Positions 8,492 to 16,675 of a stretch of DNA of 53,755 nt are shown here, one piece after another; position 1 is the stretch's first letter, and each line of letters opens with the position of its first letter. Where the stretch lies: the NCBI GenBank assembly GCA_036381015.1, contig DASVDR010000038.1, positions 1-53,755 of the forward strand, given 5' to 3'. Source of the stretch: Gammaproteobacteria bacterium (GTDB lineage: Bacteria; Pseudomonadota; Gammaproteobacteria; Steroidobacterales; Rariloculaceae). A program made the position numbers and the translations under genes. The notes beneath the pieces are model-generated. The model worked only from the letters and a program-made list of their open reading frames with translations, ran no database searches and was not told the DNA's origin.

Positions 8492-10378
8492 ATGAAGCGA
8501 ACGGCTATCGCGGTAGTCCTGGCTGTCGCCGCGCTGGCGATGCTGGCGTCGCTCGTGATGCGTTCACGCTCGCTGCCGCTCGAGGTGCACCTGTCGCAGA
8601 ACACGATCGCGACCGACGTCGAGCGCATCCGCGAGGATTTCGCGACGCTGATCGCGACGCTCGAGTCCGGCTGGCGTGAGACCCAATATCCCGGCGAGGC
8701 GGCCGACGCATTGCTCCGGCGCATTGCCGCCAGCCCCGCGCCGATTCAGGCGATGCTCGAGCGGATCCCGGGCAGCACGAGCCAGCGCAACCGGCTCGCG
8801 AACACGTTCGCGGGCTTCGCGCAGAGCATCGAGGAATCCCGGAAGCTGACTCTCGAGATCCTCGACGAGCAGAGCACTTACGTCGAGAACGTCGTGTTCG
8901 TCAGGGACGAAGGCCCGCGCGTCATCCAGCGCATGCGCGAGCTCGGGCTCGATCGCGAAGCCGCCGACCTGTTCCAGCTCGTCGTCGGCACGCTCGACTT
9001 CGTCTCGCCCGACGGGGCCGTTCCAGCCGCCGAGATCACGCGGCTCGCCGCGGCGCTCGACCGCGATCAGCGGGTCGACGCGAACGTGCCGGAAGAGGTC
9101 GAGCGGCTGACGCGCGCGATCGGCGCGATCGTGGACGGCAAGGATACGCTCCGAAGCAAGCTCGATCAGCTCGCGGCGAGCCCTCTGCCGCAGAGGACGT
9201 CGCTGCTCGCGCTTGCCGCTCGCGACGTTTACCAGAGCGCGGTCGCGAGCGTCGAGCAGGCGCGGCTGATGCTTTCGATCTACTCGGTGGCGCTGCTCGT
9301 CGCCGTCGGCTTCGTCGCGTACCGGCTCCAGGGAAGCTATCGGCAGCTGAACCGCACGAACACCGAGCTCGCGGTGCTGAACGAATCGCTCGAGCAGCGC
9401 GTGGCCGAGCGGACGGAGGAGCTCGCCGGGACGCTCAGGGACCTGAAGGAATCTCAGGTGCAGCTCGTGCAGGCGGAGAAGATGTCGTCGCTCGGCCAGC
9501 TCGTCGCGGGCATCAGCCACGAGATCAATACTCCGCTCCTGTATCTCGCGAACAACGCCGTGCTGATCCAAGAGCGCCTGCAGGTCCTCGAGAAGTTCGT
9601 GCGCCGCTGCGGCCGCGCGTTCTCGATCGACGCTTCGCAGTTCGAGGATCGCGCCGAATTTCAGGCGAAGTTCATTCGCGCGCTGAAGGACGTGAAGCAG
9701 ATGCTCCAGCAAGAGGACCTCTCGGCGAGCATCCAGGAAGCGCAGGATCTCGCGCAGGACAGCATCGAGGGGCTCGAGGACCTGACCGAGATGGCGCAGA
9801 GCCTCAAGGATTTCAGCCGCCTCGACCGCGCGCCGGTCGCAAGCTTCGACGTGAACGGCGGGCTCGACAAGACGCTGCTGATCGCGCGCAACGCGATCAA
9901 GCACAAGGCCGAGGTGCGCAAGTATTACGGCGACGTGCCCGAGATCGAGTGCTCGCCGTCGCAGATCAACCAGGTGTTCCTGAACCTCATCACGAACGCC
10001 GCGCAGGCGATCGAGGACCACGGCGAGATCGTGATCACGACGAAGCGCCACGGGGCGGACCGGGTCGCGATCAGCATCGCGGACAACGGCTGCGGCATCC
10101 CGCCGGAGATCATGGACAAGATCCGCGACCCGTTCTTCACGACGAAGGAAGTCGGCACGGGCACCGGCCTCGGGCTTTCGATCGTCGACGAGATCGTCCG
10201 CAGCCACGACGGCGAGCTCAAGATCGAGTCGGAGGTCGGGCGCGGCTCGGTCTTCACGGTCATTCTTCCGATCAAGCACGGCCGGTCTGCCGGCGCGAGC
10301 GGCGGCGACTTCGACGCGGCGGGTCTCGAAGAGCCCGCCGGTGACCCGGAGACGGATGCCTTCGCGGAAGCGGTCTGA
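8492..10378 (+). CDS. Membrane sensor histidine kinase with all-helical periplasmic domain (DAHL-like)
   Basis: A 628-aa hybrid-free histidine kinase. An N-terminal TM segment (about 5-23) and a second at about 261-279 bracket a roughly 235-residue helical sensor region resembling the DAHL ligand-binding type (assignment from pattern only). A coiled coil follows (RVAERTEELAGTLRDLKESQ), then the phosphoacceptor GISHEINTP (H343), N-box FLNLITNAAQA, G1 SIADNGCGIP and G2 GTGTGLGLSI. The insert between H and N boxes is longer than usual. The ATG at 8492 precedes MKRTAIAVVL. It is followed after 14 bases by a dual-receiver regulator, its likely partner. Confidence 0.9.
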   Translation: MKRTAIAVVLAVAALAMLASLVMRSRSLPLEVHLSQNTIATDVERIREDFATLIATLESGWRETQYPGEAADALLRRIAASPAPIQAMLERIPGSTSQRNRLANTFAGFAQSIEESRKLTLEILDEQSTYVENVVFVRDEGPRVIQRMRELGLDREAADLFQLVVGTLDFVSPDGAVPAAEITRLAAALDRDQRVDANVPEEVERLTRAIGAIVDGKDTLRSKLDQLAASPLPQRTSLLALAARDVYQSAVASVEQARLMLSIYSVALLVAVGFVAYRLQGSYRQLNRTNTELAVLNESLEQRVAERTEELAGTLRDLKESQVQLVQAEKMSSLGQLVAGISHEINTPLLYLANNAVLIQERLQVLEKFVRRCGRAFSIDASQFEDRAEFQAKFIRALKDVKQMLQQEDLSASIQEAQDLAQDSIEGLEDLTEMAQSLKDFSRLDRAPVASFDVNGGLDKTLLIARNAIKHKAEVRKYYGDVPEIECSPSQINQVFLNLITNAAQAIEDHGEIVITTKRHGADRVAISIADNGCGIPPEIMDKIRDPFFTTKEVGTGTGLGLSIVDEIVRSHDGELKIESEVGRGSVFTVILPIKHGRSAGASGGDFDAAGLEEPAGDPETDAFAEAV

Positions 10379-10392
10379 GCGCGAGACGAGCC

Positions 10393-11490
10393 ATGGAGAT
10401 GCAAGCACATTCCGGTCAGCGCCCCAGGCTGCTGTTCGTCGACGACGAGCAGCGCGTCCTGAATTCGATGCGCATCATGTTCAGGCGGCAGTTCGACCTC
10501 TTCCTCGCGTCGCACGGCGCCGAAGCGTTGAACATCGTCAAGGATCAAGACATCGACGTCATCGTCGCGGACCATCGGATGCCGCAGATGACCGGCGTCG
10601 AGGTGCTCACGAAGGTCCGCAAGCTCTCGCCGCGCACGGTCCGCATCCTGCTCACGGGCTACGCCGATCTCGATGCCGTCGAGGGCTCGATCAACGACGG
10701 CGAGGTCTTCCGTTTTCTGACCAAGCCTTGCGCGCCGAAGCAGCTGCGCGACACCGTCGAGCTCGCGGCGAAGCTCGCGCGCTCCGCGCCCGCGGTGGCG
10801 AGCGAGGAAGCCGAGTCGCTCGACGACGAGGACGTGCTCGAGATCATTCTCGAGAACGATACCGCGCGGGAGGTCGACCGCTCGGCCCAGGCGGCGGCGG
10901 AGCCGGCCAAGGCGTTCACGTCCACGACCGTGATCGAGCGGCCGAAGCCTTCGCCCCCCGCGCCCACGGCAAATGCGCCCGAGAAGAAGGCGAACATCGC
11001 GACGGGCCTCGGCGTGATCGTGTTCTCGAACGACGACGAGATGGTCGATACGGTGCAGAAGGCGGTGCGCGGCCGCCTGCCGGTACATCGGGCCACGAAC
11101 GTCGTGCAGGTCGTGAAGATCCTGAACGAGCACAAGCCCGGCGTGCTGATCACCGACATCTCCGACGACAAGGCCACGATCCAGGCGATGACGGCGCGGC
11201 TGAAGCAGCACTTACCCGAGCTCGTGACGATCGCCGTCTCGCCCCATCGCGACGTGCTCGACATGGTCTGGCTGATCAACCACGGCCAGATCTTCCGCTT
11301 CCTGCGCAAGCCTCTGTCGCCCGGCCGCTGCGCGGTCAGCCTTCAGGCCGCCCTCCAGCACCATCGCATGCTGCTGAAGAATCCGGACCTCGTTAAGCGG
11401 CACGAGGTCGAAGCGACGCAAGACGGAGGGCTCGTGGACGGAATGCTCGCGAAGCTGAAGAACGTGAAGCGCCTGTGGGCTCAAGCATGA
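10393..11490 (+). CDS. Response regulator with two receiver domains and no DNA-binding domain
   Basis: 365 aa. The first receiver (about 12-135) is canonical: LLFVDDEQR acidic pocket, VIVADHRMPQM with acceptor Asp, LLTGYAD, FLTKP. A linker with acidic and Pro/Ala-rich stretches follows. A second, degenerate receiver (about 205-340) keeps the fold and a KP motif (FRFLRKPLS), but its first strand reads GVIVFSNDDE and the acceptor region VLITDISDDKA. No output domain follows, so it acts through protein contacts or as a phosphate sink. It sits 14 bases after the kinase gene and overlaps the TonB-like gene by 4 bases (ATGA), giving a three-gene operon. Confidence 0.88.
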   Translation: MEMQAHSGQRPRLLFVDDEQRVLNSMRIMFRRQFDLFLASHGAEALNIVKDQDIDVIVADHRMPQMTGVEVLTKVRKLSPRTVRILLTGYADLDAVEGSINDGEVFRFLTKPCAPKQLRDTVELAAKLARSAPAVASEEAESLDDEDVLEIILENDTAREVDRSAQAAAEPAKAFTSTTVIERPKPSPPAPTANAPEKKANIATGLGVIVFSNDDEMVDTVQKAVRGRLPVHRATNVVQVVKILNEHKPGVLITDISDDKATIQAMTARLKQHLPELVTIAVSPHRDVLDMVWLINHGQIFRFLRKPLSPGRCAVSLQAALQHHRMLLKNPDLVKRHEVEATQDGGLVDGMLAKLKNVKRLWAQA

Positions 11491-12722
11491 GCGCGACCGG
11501 CAGAGCGGACGACTCGACGCGCCAGAGCGACGCGCTCCTCTGGCTCGGCGGCGCGCTCGTCGTCGGGATGGGCGCCGTCTGGCTGCTGCTCGCGAAGCCG
11601 TGGGCCGGCGACGCCGCGGCGCCGGTCGAGGAGTCCGCGGCGGACGTCGCGAACCGGACGACGGCCGTGCGCCAGGCGACGGCACCCGCCTCGCAGCCGG
11701 GAGCGCGCACCGGTCTCGAAAGCTCGCTGGAGCGCAACCCCCTGCGGATGGCGGAGCTCGCGTTCGACGCGGGGATGCTCGTCGAGCCCGCGGAGTACAG
11801 CGCGTGGACGCTGTACCAGCGCGCGCTGCAGGAGGATCCGACGAGCACCGCCGCCCGCGACGGGCTCGAGAAGGTCGCCGAGGAGCTGCTGCGCCGCGCG
11901 GGCACGGCCGTCGAGCAGGGCCGCTTCGACGACGCCCGCGCCGCGGTCGAGCGCATTCGCGGCGCCTTTCCGGATCACGCCGGCGCGGCCGAGCTCGCGT
12001 CCCGAATCGAGGAGCTCACTCGGCCGGAGCCGGAACGGCCGCCGGTCCAGGCGCGATCCGTCGAATCCGCGCCGGCCGAGCGCCCGAGAGCCGAAGCGCC
12101 GGCTCCCGAGCCGGAGCCCGAATCCGATCCCGCCGTCGCGACGCACGACGCGTTCACGGCGGCGCTCGCGGCGAACCGGCTGCTCACGCCCGCGCAGGCG
12201 AGCGCCAAGTACTACGTCAACCTGCTCGCGTCGATCGCCCCGGACCACGAGCTGACCCGTCAAGCACGCACGCAGCTCTTCAACGAATTTCTCGCACGCG
12301 CGAGCGAAGCGATCGCATCCGCCGACGCCGAAGCCGCGACGACCTGGATCGACGAAGCCGACCTTCTCGCGGTGGATGCGGCCGCGGTCGCGGGAGCCCG
12401 GGACCGCCTGCGGACGCGCCTGATCGAGATCGAGTCGGCCCGCCGAGTGCCGGCGTCCGCGCTCGAGGTCGTGAGCTACACGGCGCCCGAGTATCCGGTC
12501 CGCGCCCTCGAGCGGGGCCTCGACGGCTGGGTCGACATCGAATTCACCGTCGCAGAAGACGGCACGACGCGCGACATCGTGATCACGGACGCGTCGCACA
12601 CGAGCTTCTTCCGCCGGGAGGCGGTCGAGGCGGTCGAGCAATGGCGCTTCGCGCCGCGCGTGTTCATGGGAGAAACCATCGAGCAGCGCGCCTACACGCG
12701 CATCCGCTTCGACTTCGAATAG
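11487..12722 (+). CDS. TonB-like energy transducer with periplasmic helical region
   Basis: 411 aa. One N-terminal TM anchor (ALLWLGGALVVGMGAVWLLL), a long periplasmic part with TPR-like or coiled helices, a Pro/Glu-rich spacer (about 175-225), and a C-terminal TonB domain (about 325-411) with YTAPEYPVRALERGLDGWVDIEF and VEAVEQWRFAPRVFMG. TonB proteins carry proton-motive energy to outer-membrane receptors. The ATG at 11487 overlaps the regulator stop (ATGA); an in-frame GTG at 11475 is an alternative. No ExbB, ExbD or receptor is adjacent. Co-expression with a two-component pair suggests a regulated or signalling role, which is inference. Confidence 0.82.
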   Translation: MSATGRADDSTRQSDALLWLGGALVVGMGAVWLLLAKPWAGDAAAPVEESAADVANRTTAVRQATAPASQPGARTGLESSLERNPLRMAELAFDAGMLVEPAEYSAWTLYQRALQEDPTSTAARDGLEKVAEELLRRAGTAVEQGRFDDARAAVERIRGAFPDHAGAAELASRIEELTRPEPERPPVQARSVESAPAERPRAEAPAPEPEPESDPAVATHDAFTAALAANRLLTPAQASAKYYVNLLASIAPDHELTRQARTQLFNEFLARASEAIASADAEAATTWIDEADLLAVDAAAVAGARDRLRTRLIEIESARRVPASALEVVSYTAPEYPVRALERGLDGWVDIEFTVAEDGTTRDIVITDASHTSFFRREAVEAVEQWRFAPRVFMGETIEQRAYTRIRFDFE

Positions 12723-13013
12723 CGCGGCGCGAGCGAGCAGCGCTGCTGCTCCCTTTTCCCGCCGACGAAGGACGGGACGGCGCGGCCTCTCTCCAACGGC
12801 GCCGCCCTTCGAGCGCGCGAGCGGCGGGGCATTCACCGACGAGGGCCGCCGTCACCGTTTCGACATAATTTCGAGCCGCAACGCCGGCGAACGCGTCGAG
12901 CCCGCGTCTGACGGGCCCGAAGGCCGGCCACCGGCGCGTTCCGCTCGAACGATCGTCGCGATGCACACCGCTCTGCTACAGTTGGGAAAACAATACGAAC
13001 GGAAGCGACCTCG

Positions 13014-14120
13014 ATGAAGGCCCGCCACTCGTCGCCGATTTCCGCCCTGCTCCTGATCGGCTTCGCATCGCCCGCGCTCGCTCAGCCGCCATGCGATTGC
13101 ACGACCATCGTCGACAGCTGCAGCGCCGAGGTCGCGGTCCGTGACGACACGATCGAGGTCACGAGCGATCGTCCGCAGTGCTCGCGCGTCGACTACTTCA
13201 TCGACGGCCGACCCTTCGTTTCGCTCGTCGTCGACGGCATCGCGCGCGAGGATCGCGCGTTCGCGAGCGCGGAGCCGCGCGTGCTCGTGCAAAGCTGTCA
13301 GGTGTGCCGGGACAACCGTCCGCCGGACTCGATCTCCGCGGCACCGAGCCCCGCGCCGCAGCCGGCAAACGGGCCTCTCGAGCCGCTGATCCAAGTGCAG
13401 CCGCAGTACCCGCCCGGCGCGGCAGCGCTCGGGATCGGCGGATACGTCGAGGTCGAGATCACGGTCGGGCCGGAAGGCGTCGTCGAGAACGCTGCGATCG
13501 TGGCGAGCGAGCCGTTCGAGACGTTCGACGAGGCCGTGCTTCGCGCCGTCACGCGGTGGCGCTACCCGGCCGAGCCCGGGCGTCCTCCGATCACGCTCAC
13601 GCAAACCATCGAGTTCCGCCCGTCGCTCGATCGCGCGCCGCCGCCTCCCGCCGTCGAGCCGCGGGCCGAGCGCGCGGCCGCGCTCGGTCCGCGCAACGCC
13701 TGCGTCCGCGAAAGCTCGCGCTTCAACTACGGCGAGTACGTGGAGATCGGCCTGATCAACGCGTGCGACACGCCGATCATGGTGTTCGCCTGCGCCGAGG
13801 GCTTCGGGCGATGGGCGGGGCAATGGACCTGCACGACGTCCGAGCAGCAGCGCAACCTGCTCGTCGGCCCCGGAGACCCGAGGGCGGGCGAGACGATGAC
13901 GATCGCCGACGAAGACGGCGAGAAAGTGATGGTGGTCGCGCTGACCGAGAGGTTCTTTCTCTCCCGCGCGCCGAACACCGAGTACTGGTGGCTCGCGTGC
14001 CGGTCGACCGACGCCGAGTGCCGCGGCGCCGCCCGGCAGTGGACCCGCTCGCTCGAGGGTCAGCTCGCGGCCGCCGATCCGCGCGGGCGAAGCAGCGCGA
14101 CGCTCGCCCGCTCCTACTGA
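13014..14120 (+). CDS. Secreted TonB C-terminal-domain protein
   Basis: 368 aa with a cleavable signal peptide (ALLLIGFASPALA-QPP), so not membrane-anchored like normal TonB. A Cys-rich segment follows (CDCTTIVDSC, CQVC). A TonB-C module at about 125-205 (IQVQPQYPPGAAALGIGGYVEVEI, AVTRWRYP) comes next, then a second domain (about 225-345) containing ACVRESSRFNYGEYVEIGLINAC and WWLACRS whose family I do not recognise. Soluble periplasmic TonB-C proteins exist in this group; their role is unclear. The ATG at 13014 sits about 290 bases after the preceding TonB-like gene. It overlaps the next, convergent gene by 7 bases. Confidence 0.75.
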   Translation: MKARHSSPISALLLIGFASPALAQPPCDCTTIVDSCSAEVAVRDDTIEVTSDRPQCSRVDYFIDGRPFVSLVVDGIAREDRAFASAEPRVLVQSCQVCRDNRPPDSISAAPSPAPQPANGPLEPLIQVQPQYPPGAAALGIGGYVEVEITVGPEGVVENAAIVASEPFETFDEAVLRAVTRWRYPAEPGRPPITLTQTIEFRPSLDRAPPPPAVEPRAERAAALGPRNACVRESSRFNYGEYVEIGLINACDTPIMVFACAEGFGRWAGQWTCTTSEQQRNLLVGPGDPRAGETMTIADEDGEKVMVVALTERFFLSRAPNTEYWWLACRSTDAECRGAARQWTRSLEGQLAAADPRGRSSATLARSY

Positions 14121-14386
14121 GCCTCGGATCGATCGGCCCGATCCGCGCGCTCTTCGCCGCCCGCGGGCTCTTCGACCGGCGCTCGGGCGCGCTCGGCTTC
14201 GCTCCCTCGCGGCGCGCGGACGTAAAGGCCGGTGAGCACCACGGTCAGCACCGTGGCGGCGAATGCGAGCAGGAAGCCGATCGCGACCCAGATCGGCGCG
14301 CGACGCGGCGCGCGCCCCGCGTCGTTTCGCGTGCGGTCCGATCCGCGCGCACGCGCGGCCGTCGCCGATCGGTCGTCCGCACTCAT
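14114..14386 (-). CDS. Small single-span membrane protein (90 aa)
   Basis: Unrecognised protein. Residues 1-30 are basic and Ala/Arg-rich, followed by a clear TM helix (IWVAIGFLLAFAATVLTVVL) and a C-terminal Glu/Arg/Asp-rich tail. The start at MSADDRSATAAR is the last good ATG before the helix; the frame remains open upstream to 14461. The gene converges on the TonB-C gene with a 7-base overlap. Confidence 0.5.
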   Translation of the reverse strand: MSADDRSATAARARGSDRTRNDAGRAPRRAPIWVAIGFLLAFAATVLTVVLTGLYVRAPRGSEAERARAPVEEPAGGEERADRADRSEAQ

Positions 14387-14481
14387 CGATGCTTTCCCGT
14401 CCCCGTGCCGGAGGGTCGTCGCGGATCGATATAGTACGATACGGCCGACGCGGCCCCCCACGGTGCCGCTCGAGGAGTGAC

Positions 14482-14742
14482 GTGGCCAACGACGAGCTCA
14501 AGCGGCACCTTGGACGGCTTCACGACGAGCTCGCCGCGGCGAAAACGCTCGACGCCGAGACCCGCGCGCAGCTCGAGGCCGTGGCCGCGGACATCGAGCG
14601 CACGCTGGAGGGACGGCACGAGGCGCCCCATTCCGTGCGCGAGCGTATCGAAAGGGTCACGCTTCGTTTCGAGGCCGAGCACCCGCGCCTCGCCGGCGTG
14701 CTGAGCGAGGTCACGGACGCGCTCGCGAAGATCGGCGTCTGA
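14482..14742 (+). CDS. DUF4404-like small helical protein (86 aa)
   Basis: Cytosolic, mostly helical, 86 aa: starts MANDELKRHLGRLHDELAAA and ends ALAKIGV. Length and pattern (ELRxxLxxLHxEL, then ERFEAEHPxLAGxLxxVxDALxKIGI) match DUF4404 proteins found next to stress or regulatory genes in Pseudomonas relatives. Function is unknown. The GTG start at 14482 is supported by GAGGAG at 14472-14477. The gene lies 99 bases upstream of oxyR on the same strand. Confidence 0.75.
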   Translation: MANDELKRHLGRLHDELAAAKTLDAETRAQLEAVAADIERTLEGRHEAPHSVRERIERVTLRFEAEHPRLAGVLSEVTDALAKIGV

Positions 14743-14799
14743 CCCGACGCCGTTTCTCCGTCTCTCGCCGCTCCTCCGCGATCCATCTCCGTTTTCTTC

Positions 14800-14839
14800 G
14801 ATAAACTGCATCGCTCTGCGATTTTCGATACACTCGATC
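14800..14839. promoter_or_regulatory. Two GAT-N7-ATC palindromic elements upstream of oxyR
   Basis: GAT-N7-ATC occurs at 14800-14812 and again at 14827-14839, 27 bases apart, ending just before the oxyR ATG. LysR-type regulators bind paired dyad elements near their own promoters, so this is a plausible autoregulatory operator. The spacing differs from the E. coli OxyR consensus, so it is only a candidate. Confidence 0.4.
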
Positions 14840-14841
14840 GA

Positions 14842-15765
14842 ATGGAAAACGCGCCAGGCCACCTGCCGACGGTCAAGCAGCTGCGCTACTTCGTCGCCCT
14901 CGCGGAGCACCGGCACTTCGGGCGCGCCGCCGCCGAATGCCACGTCTCGCAGTCAGCGTTCAGCGTCGCGATCCGCGAGCTCGAGACGCTGCTCCGCGCC
15001 AACCTCGTCGACCGGACGAACCGCAAGGTCACGATCACGGCCACCGGCAAGGAGGTCGCCGCGCTGGCAAAGCGCTGTCTCACGGACCTGCACGCGCTCG
15101 CCGAGGTCGCGCGGCGCGAGAACCGGCCGCTCGAGGGCCCGCTGCAGCTCGGCGTCATTCCGACGATCGCGCCGTTCCTGCTGCCGCGCGTGCTGCCGGC
15201 CGTGCGCGAGGCGTTTCCGAAGCTCAGACTTTTCCTGCACGAGGACATGACGCAGCGGCTGCACGAGCAGCTGATGGACGGCGTGCTCGACCTCGTTCTG
15301 CTCGCGCTGCCCTACGACCTTCCCGGCGTCGAGCGAATGGTCCTGTTCCGTGACCGCTTCCGCCTGGCCGCCAGAAAGGGGACGGCGCTGGTCGATCCCG
15401 CCCGCTATCGGCCCGACCGGCTCACGGACGGCAGCGTGCTGCTGCTGCGGGAAGGCCACTGCCTGCGGGAGCATGCGATCGACGCGTGCCGCATCCGCGG
15501 CACCGAGAAGATGAGCGCGTTCTCCGCGTCGAGCCTGCTGACGTTGATCGAGATGGTCGACGCGGACCTCGGCGTGACGTTCCTTCCCGAGATGGCCGAA
15601 GGATCGGCATTGCTGCAAAACACGATGGTGCGGACCTACCCGCTCGGCGAGGACAACTACCGGAACGTCGGCCTCGTGTGGCGGCGCGGCAGCGCGCGAC
15701 GCGGCGAATTCAAGCTCCTCGGCGACTTCCTCGCCGAGCAGCACCGGAAACGGTACGCGGCCTGA
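14842..15765 (+). CDS. oxyR: LysR-family peroxide regulator OxyR
   Basis: 307 aa. N-terminal winged helix-turn-helix (about 8-66: LRYFVALAEHRHFGRAAAEC, SQSAFSVAIRELE). The regulatory domain contains REGHCLREHAIDACRI: Cys207 and Cys216 are nine residues apart in the same context as the redox Cys199/Cys208 of E. coli OxyR, which identifies it among LysR proteins. Known role: hydrogen-peroxide-induced disulfide formation activates catalase and peroxidase genes; none lies adjacent. There is no good Shine-Dalgarno, and TACACT at 14829-14834 is very close to the ATG, so the mRNA may be leaderless. The last 56 bases overlap the convergent gene. Confidence 0.9.
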   Translation: MENAPGHLPTVKQLRYFVALAEHRHFGRAAAECHVSQSAFSVAIRELETLLRANLVDRTNRKVTITATGKEVAALAKRCLTDLHALAEVARRENRPLEGPLQLGVIPTIAPFLLPRVLPAVREAFPKLRLFLHEDMTQRLHEQLMDGVLDLVLLALPYDLPGVERMVLFRDRFRLAARKGTALVDPARYRPDRLTDGSVLLLREGHCLREHAIDACRIRGTEKMSAFSASSLLTLIEMVDADLGVTFLPEMAEGSALLQNTMVRTYPLGEDNYRNVGLVWRRGSARRGEFKLLGDFLAEQHRKRYAA

Positions 15766-16552
15766 ACGGCGCGGTCACGTCATCGCGGGACCGCCGCGCC
15801 ACCGCGGGCGCGCGACCGCCGCCATGCCGCAGGCGCACGGCCGCGGCCGCGAGGGCCAGCACGGCGAGCAGCGGCCACGACACGCTGCCGCCGCCTCCCT
15901 CGTGCGTGACGACGACCGGCGGCGGATCCACGTCGAAGGAACGGTCCTCGAGCGGCAGCAGCGCGAGCGCGGAGCTCTGCGCAGGCCCGAGCTCGTCCGT
16001 GAAGACGCCGGTGTCGGCATCGTAGATCTCGATCAGGAGGTCGTACTGGCCCGGCGGGTAGCTCGCGACCAGCTCCGTCTCCACCTCGTACTCGTCGCCG
16101 GGACGCGCACCGTCGACGCGGAAATCCTCCGTCTCGTGATAGAGCTCCCACGTCTCGCCGTCCGCGCTGAGATAGAGCCTCGCGAACACCCATGCGGGGT
16201 CGAAGTAGCTGTCGACGTCGAAGGTCACGCGCAGATAGCGGTAATAGCCGTCGCCGTCGGCATCGAAGAAGATTTCGATCCCCGCGTCGTAGATCCAGTG
16301 GTCGCCCGCGAAGTCCGTCGGAGAGAGCGCGGCGTCACCCTTCGCGCGCGTGACGCGCTCGTCGGGCGCGATGCGCACTTCCTCGAGCTCGCCGAGCTCG
16401 CGCAGCGTGCCGGGTTCGCGCTCCGCGGCGTAGCCCGAAGCCGAGCGCAGCACTTGTGCCGGCTCGTCGGATTGCATGTCGCTCGTCGCGGCGAACGCCG
16501 TGCTCGAGGCGAGCAGCCCATGGAAGAAGGGCGCGAAAGCTTTGCGATTCAT
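15710..16552 (-). CDS. Choice-of-anchor H-like protein with GlyGly-CTERM sorting signal
   Basis: 280 aa, exported (signal around FAPFFHGLLASSTAFA). The mature part has beta-rich repeats (IEIFFDADGDGYYRYLRVTFDVDSYF, ARLYLSADGETWELYHE) typical of choice-of-anchor H proteins. The C-terminus has a Gly run, a hydrophobic helix (WPLLAVLALAAAAVRL) and basic residues: the GlyGly-CTERM sorting signal cleaved by rhombosortase. Unusually about 35 residues continue beyond the basic stop, encoded over the oxyR 3' end. Rhombosortase is not in the window. Divergent from slt. Likely surface-attached or released via type II secretion (family knowledge). Confidence 0.72.
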   Translation of the reverse strand: MNRKAFAPFFHGLLASSTAFAATSDMQSDEPAQVLRSASGYAAEREPGTLRELGELEEVRIAPDERVTRAKGDAALSPTDFAGDHWIYDAGIEIFFDADGDGYYRYLRVTFDVDSYFDPAWVFARLYLSADGETWELYHETEDFRVDGARPGDEYEVETELVASYPPGQYDLLIEIYDADTGVFTDELGPAQSSALALLPLEDRSFDVDPPPVVVTHEGGGGSVSWPLLAVLALAAAAVRLRHGGGRAPAVARRSRDDVTAPFRPRTVSGAARRGSRRGA

Positions 16553-16675
16553 CGTCGGCCCCGTGCTCCCACCGTCCCGACTCCATTTGGCGCCTCCGAA
16601 GCTGAACCGAGGCTGAGCGGCGCCGAGCGCTGCTACACTGACGGCGACCGGCGAAAACGAATCGGGGAGGAGCGG

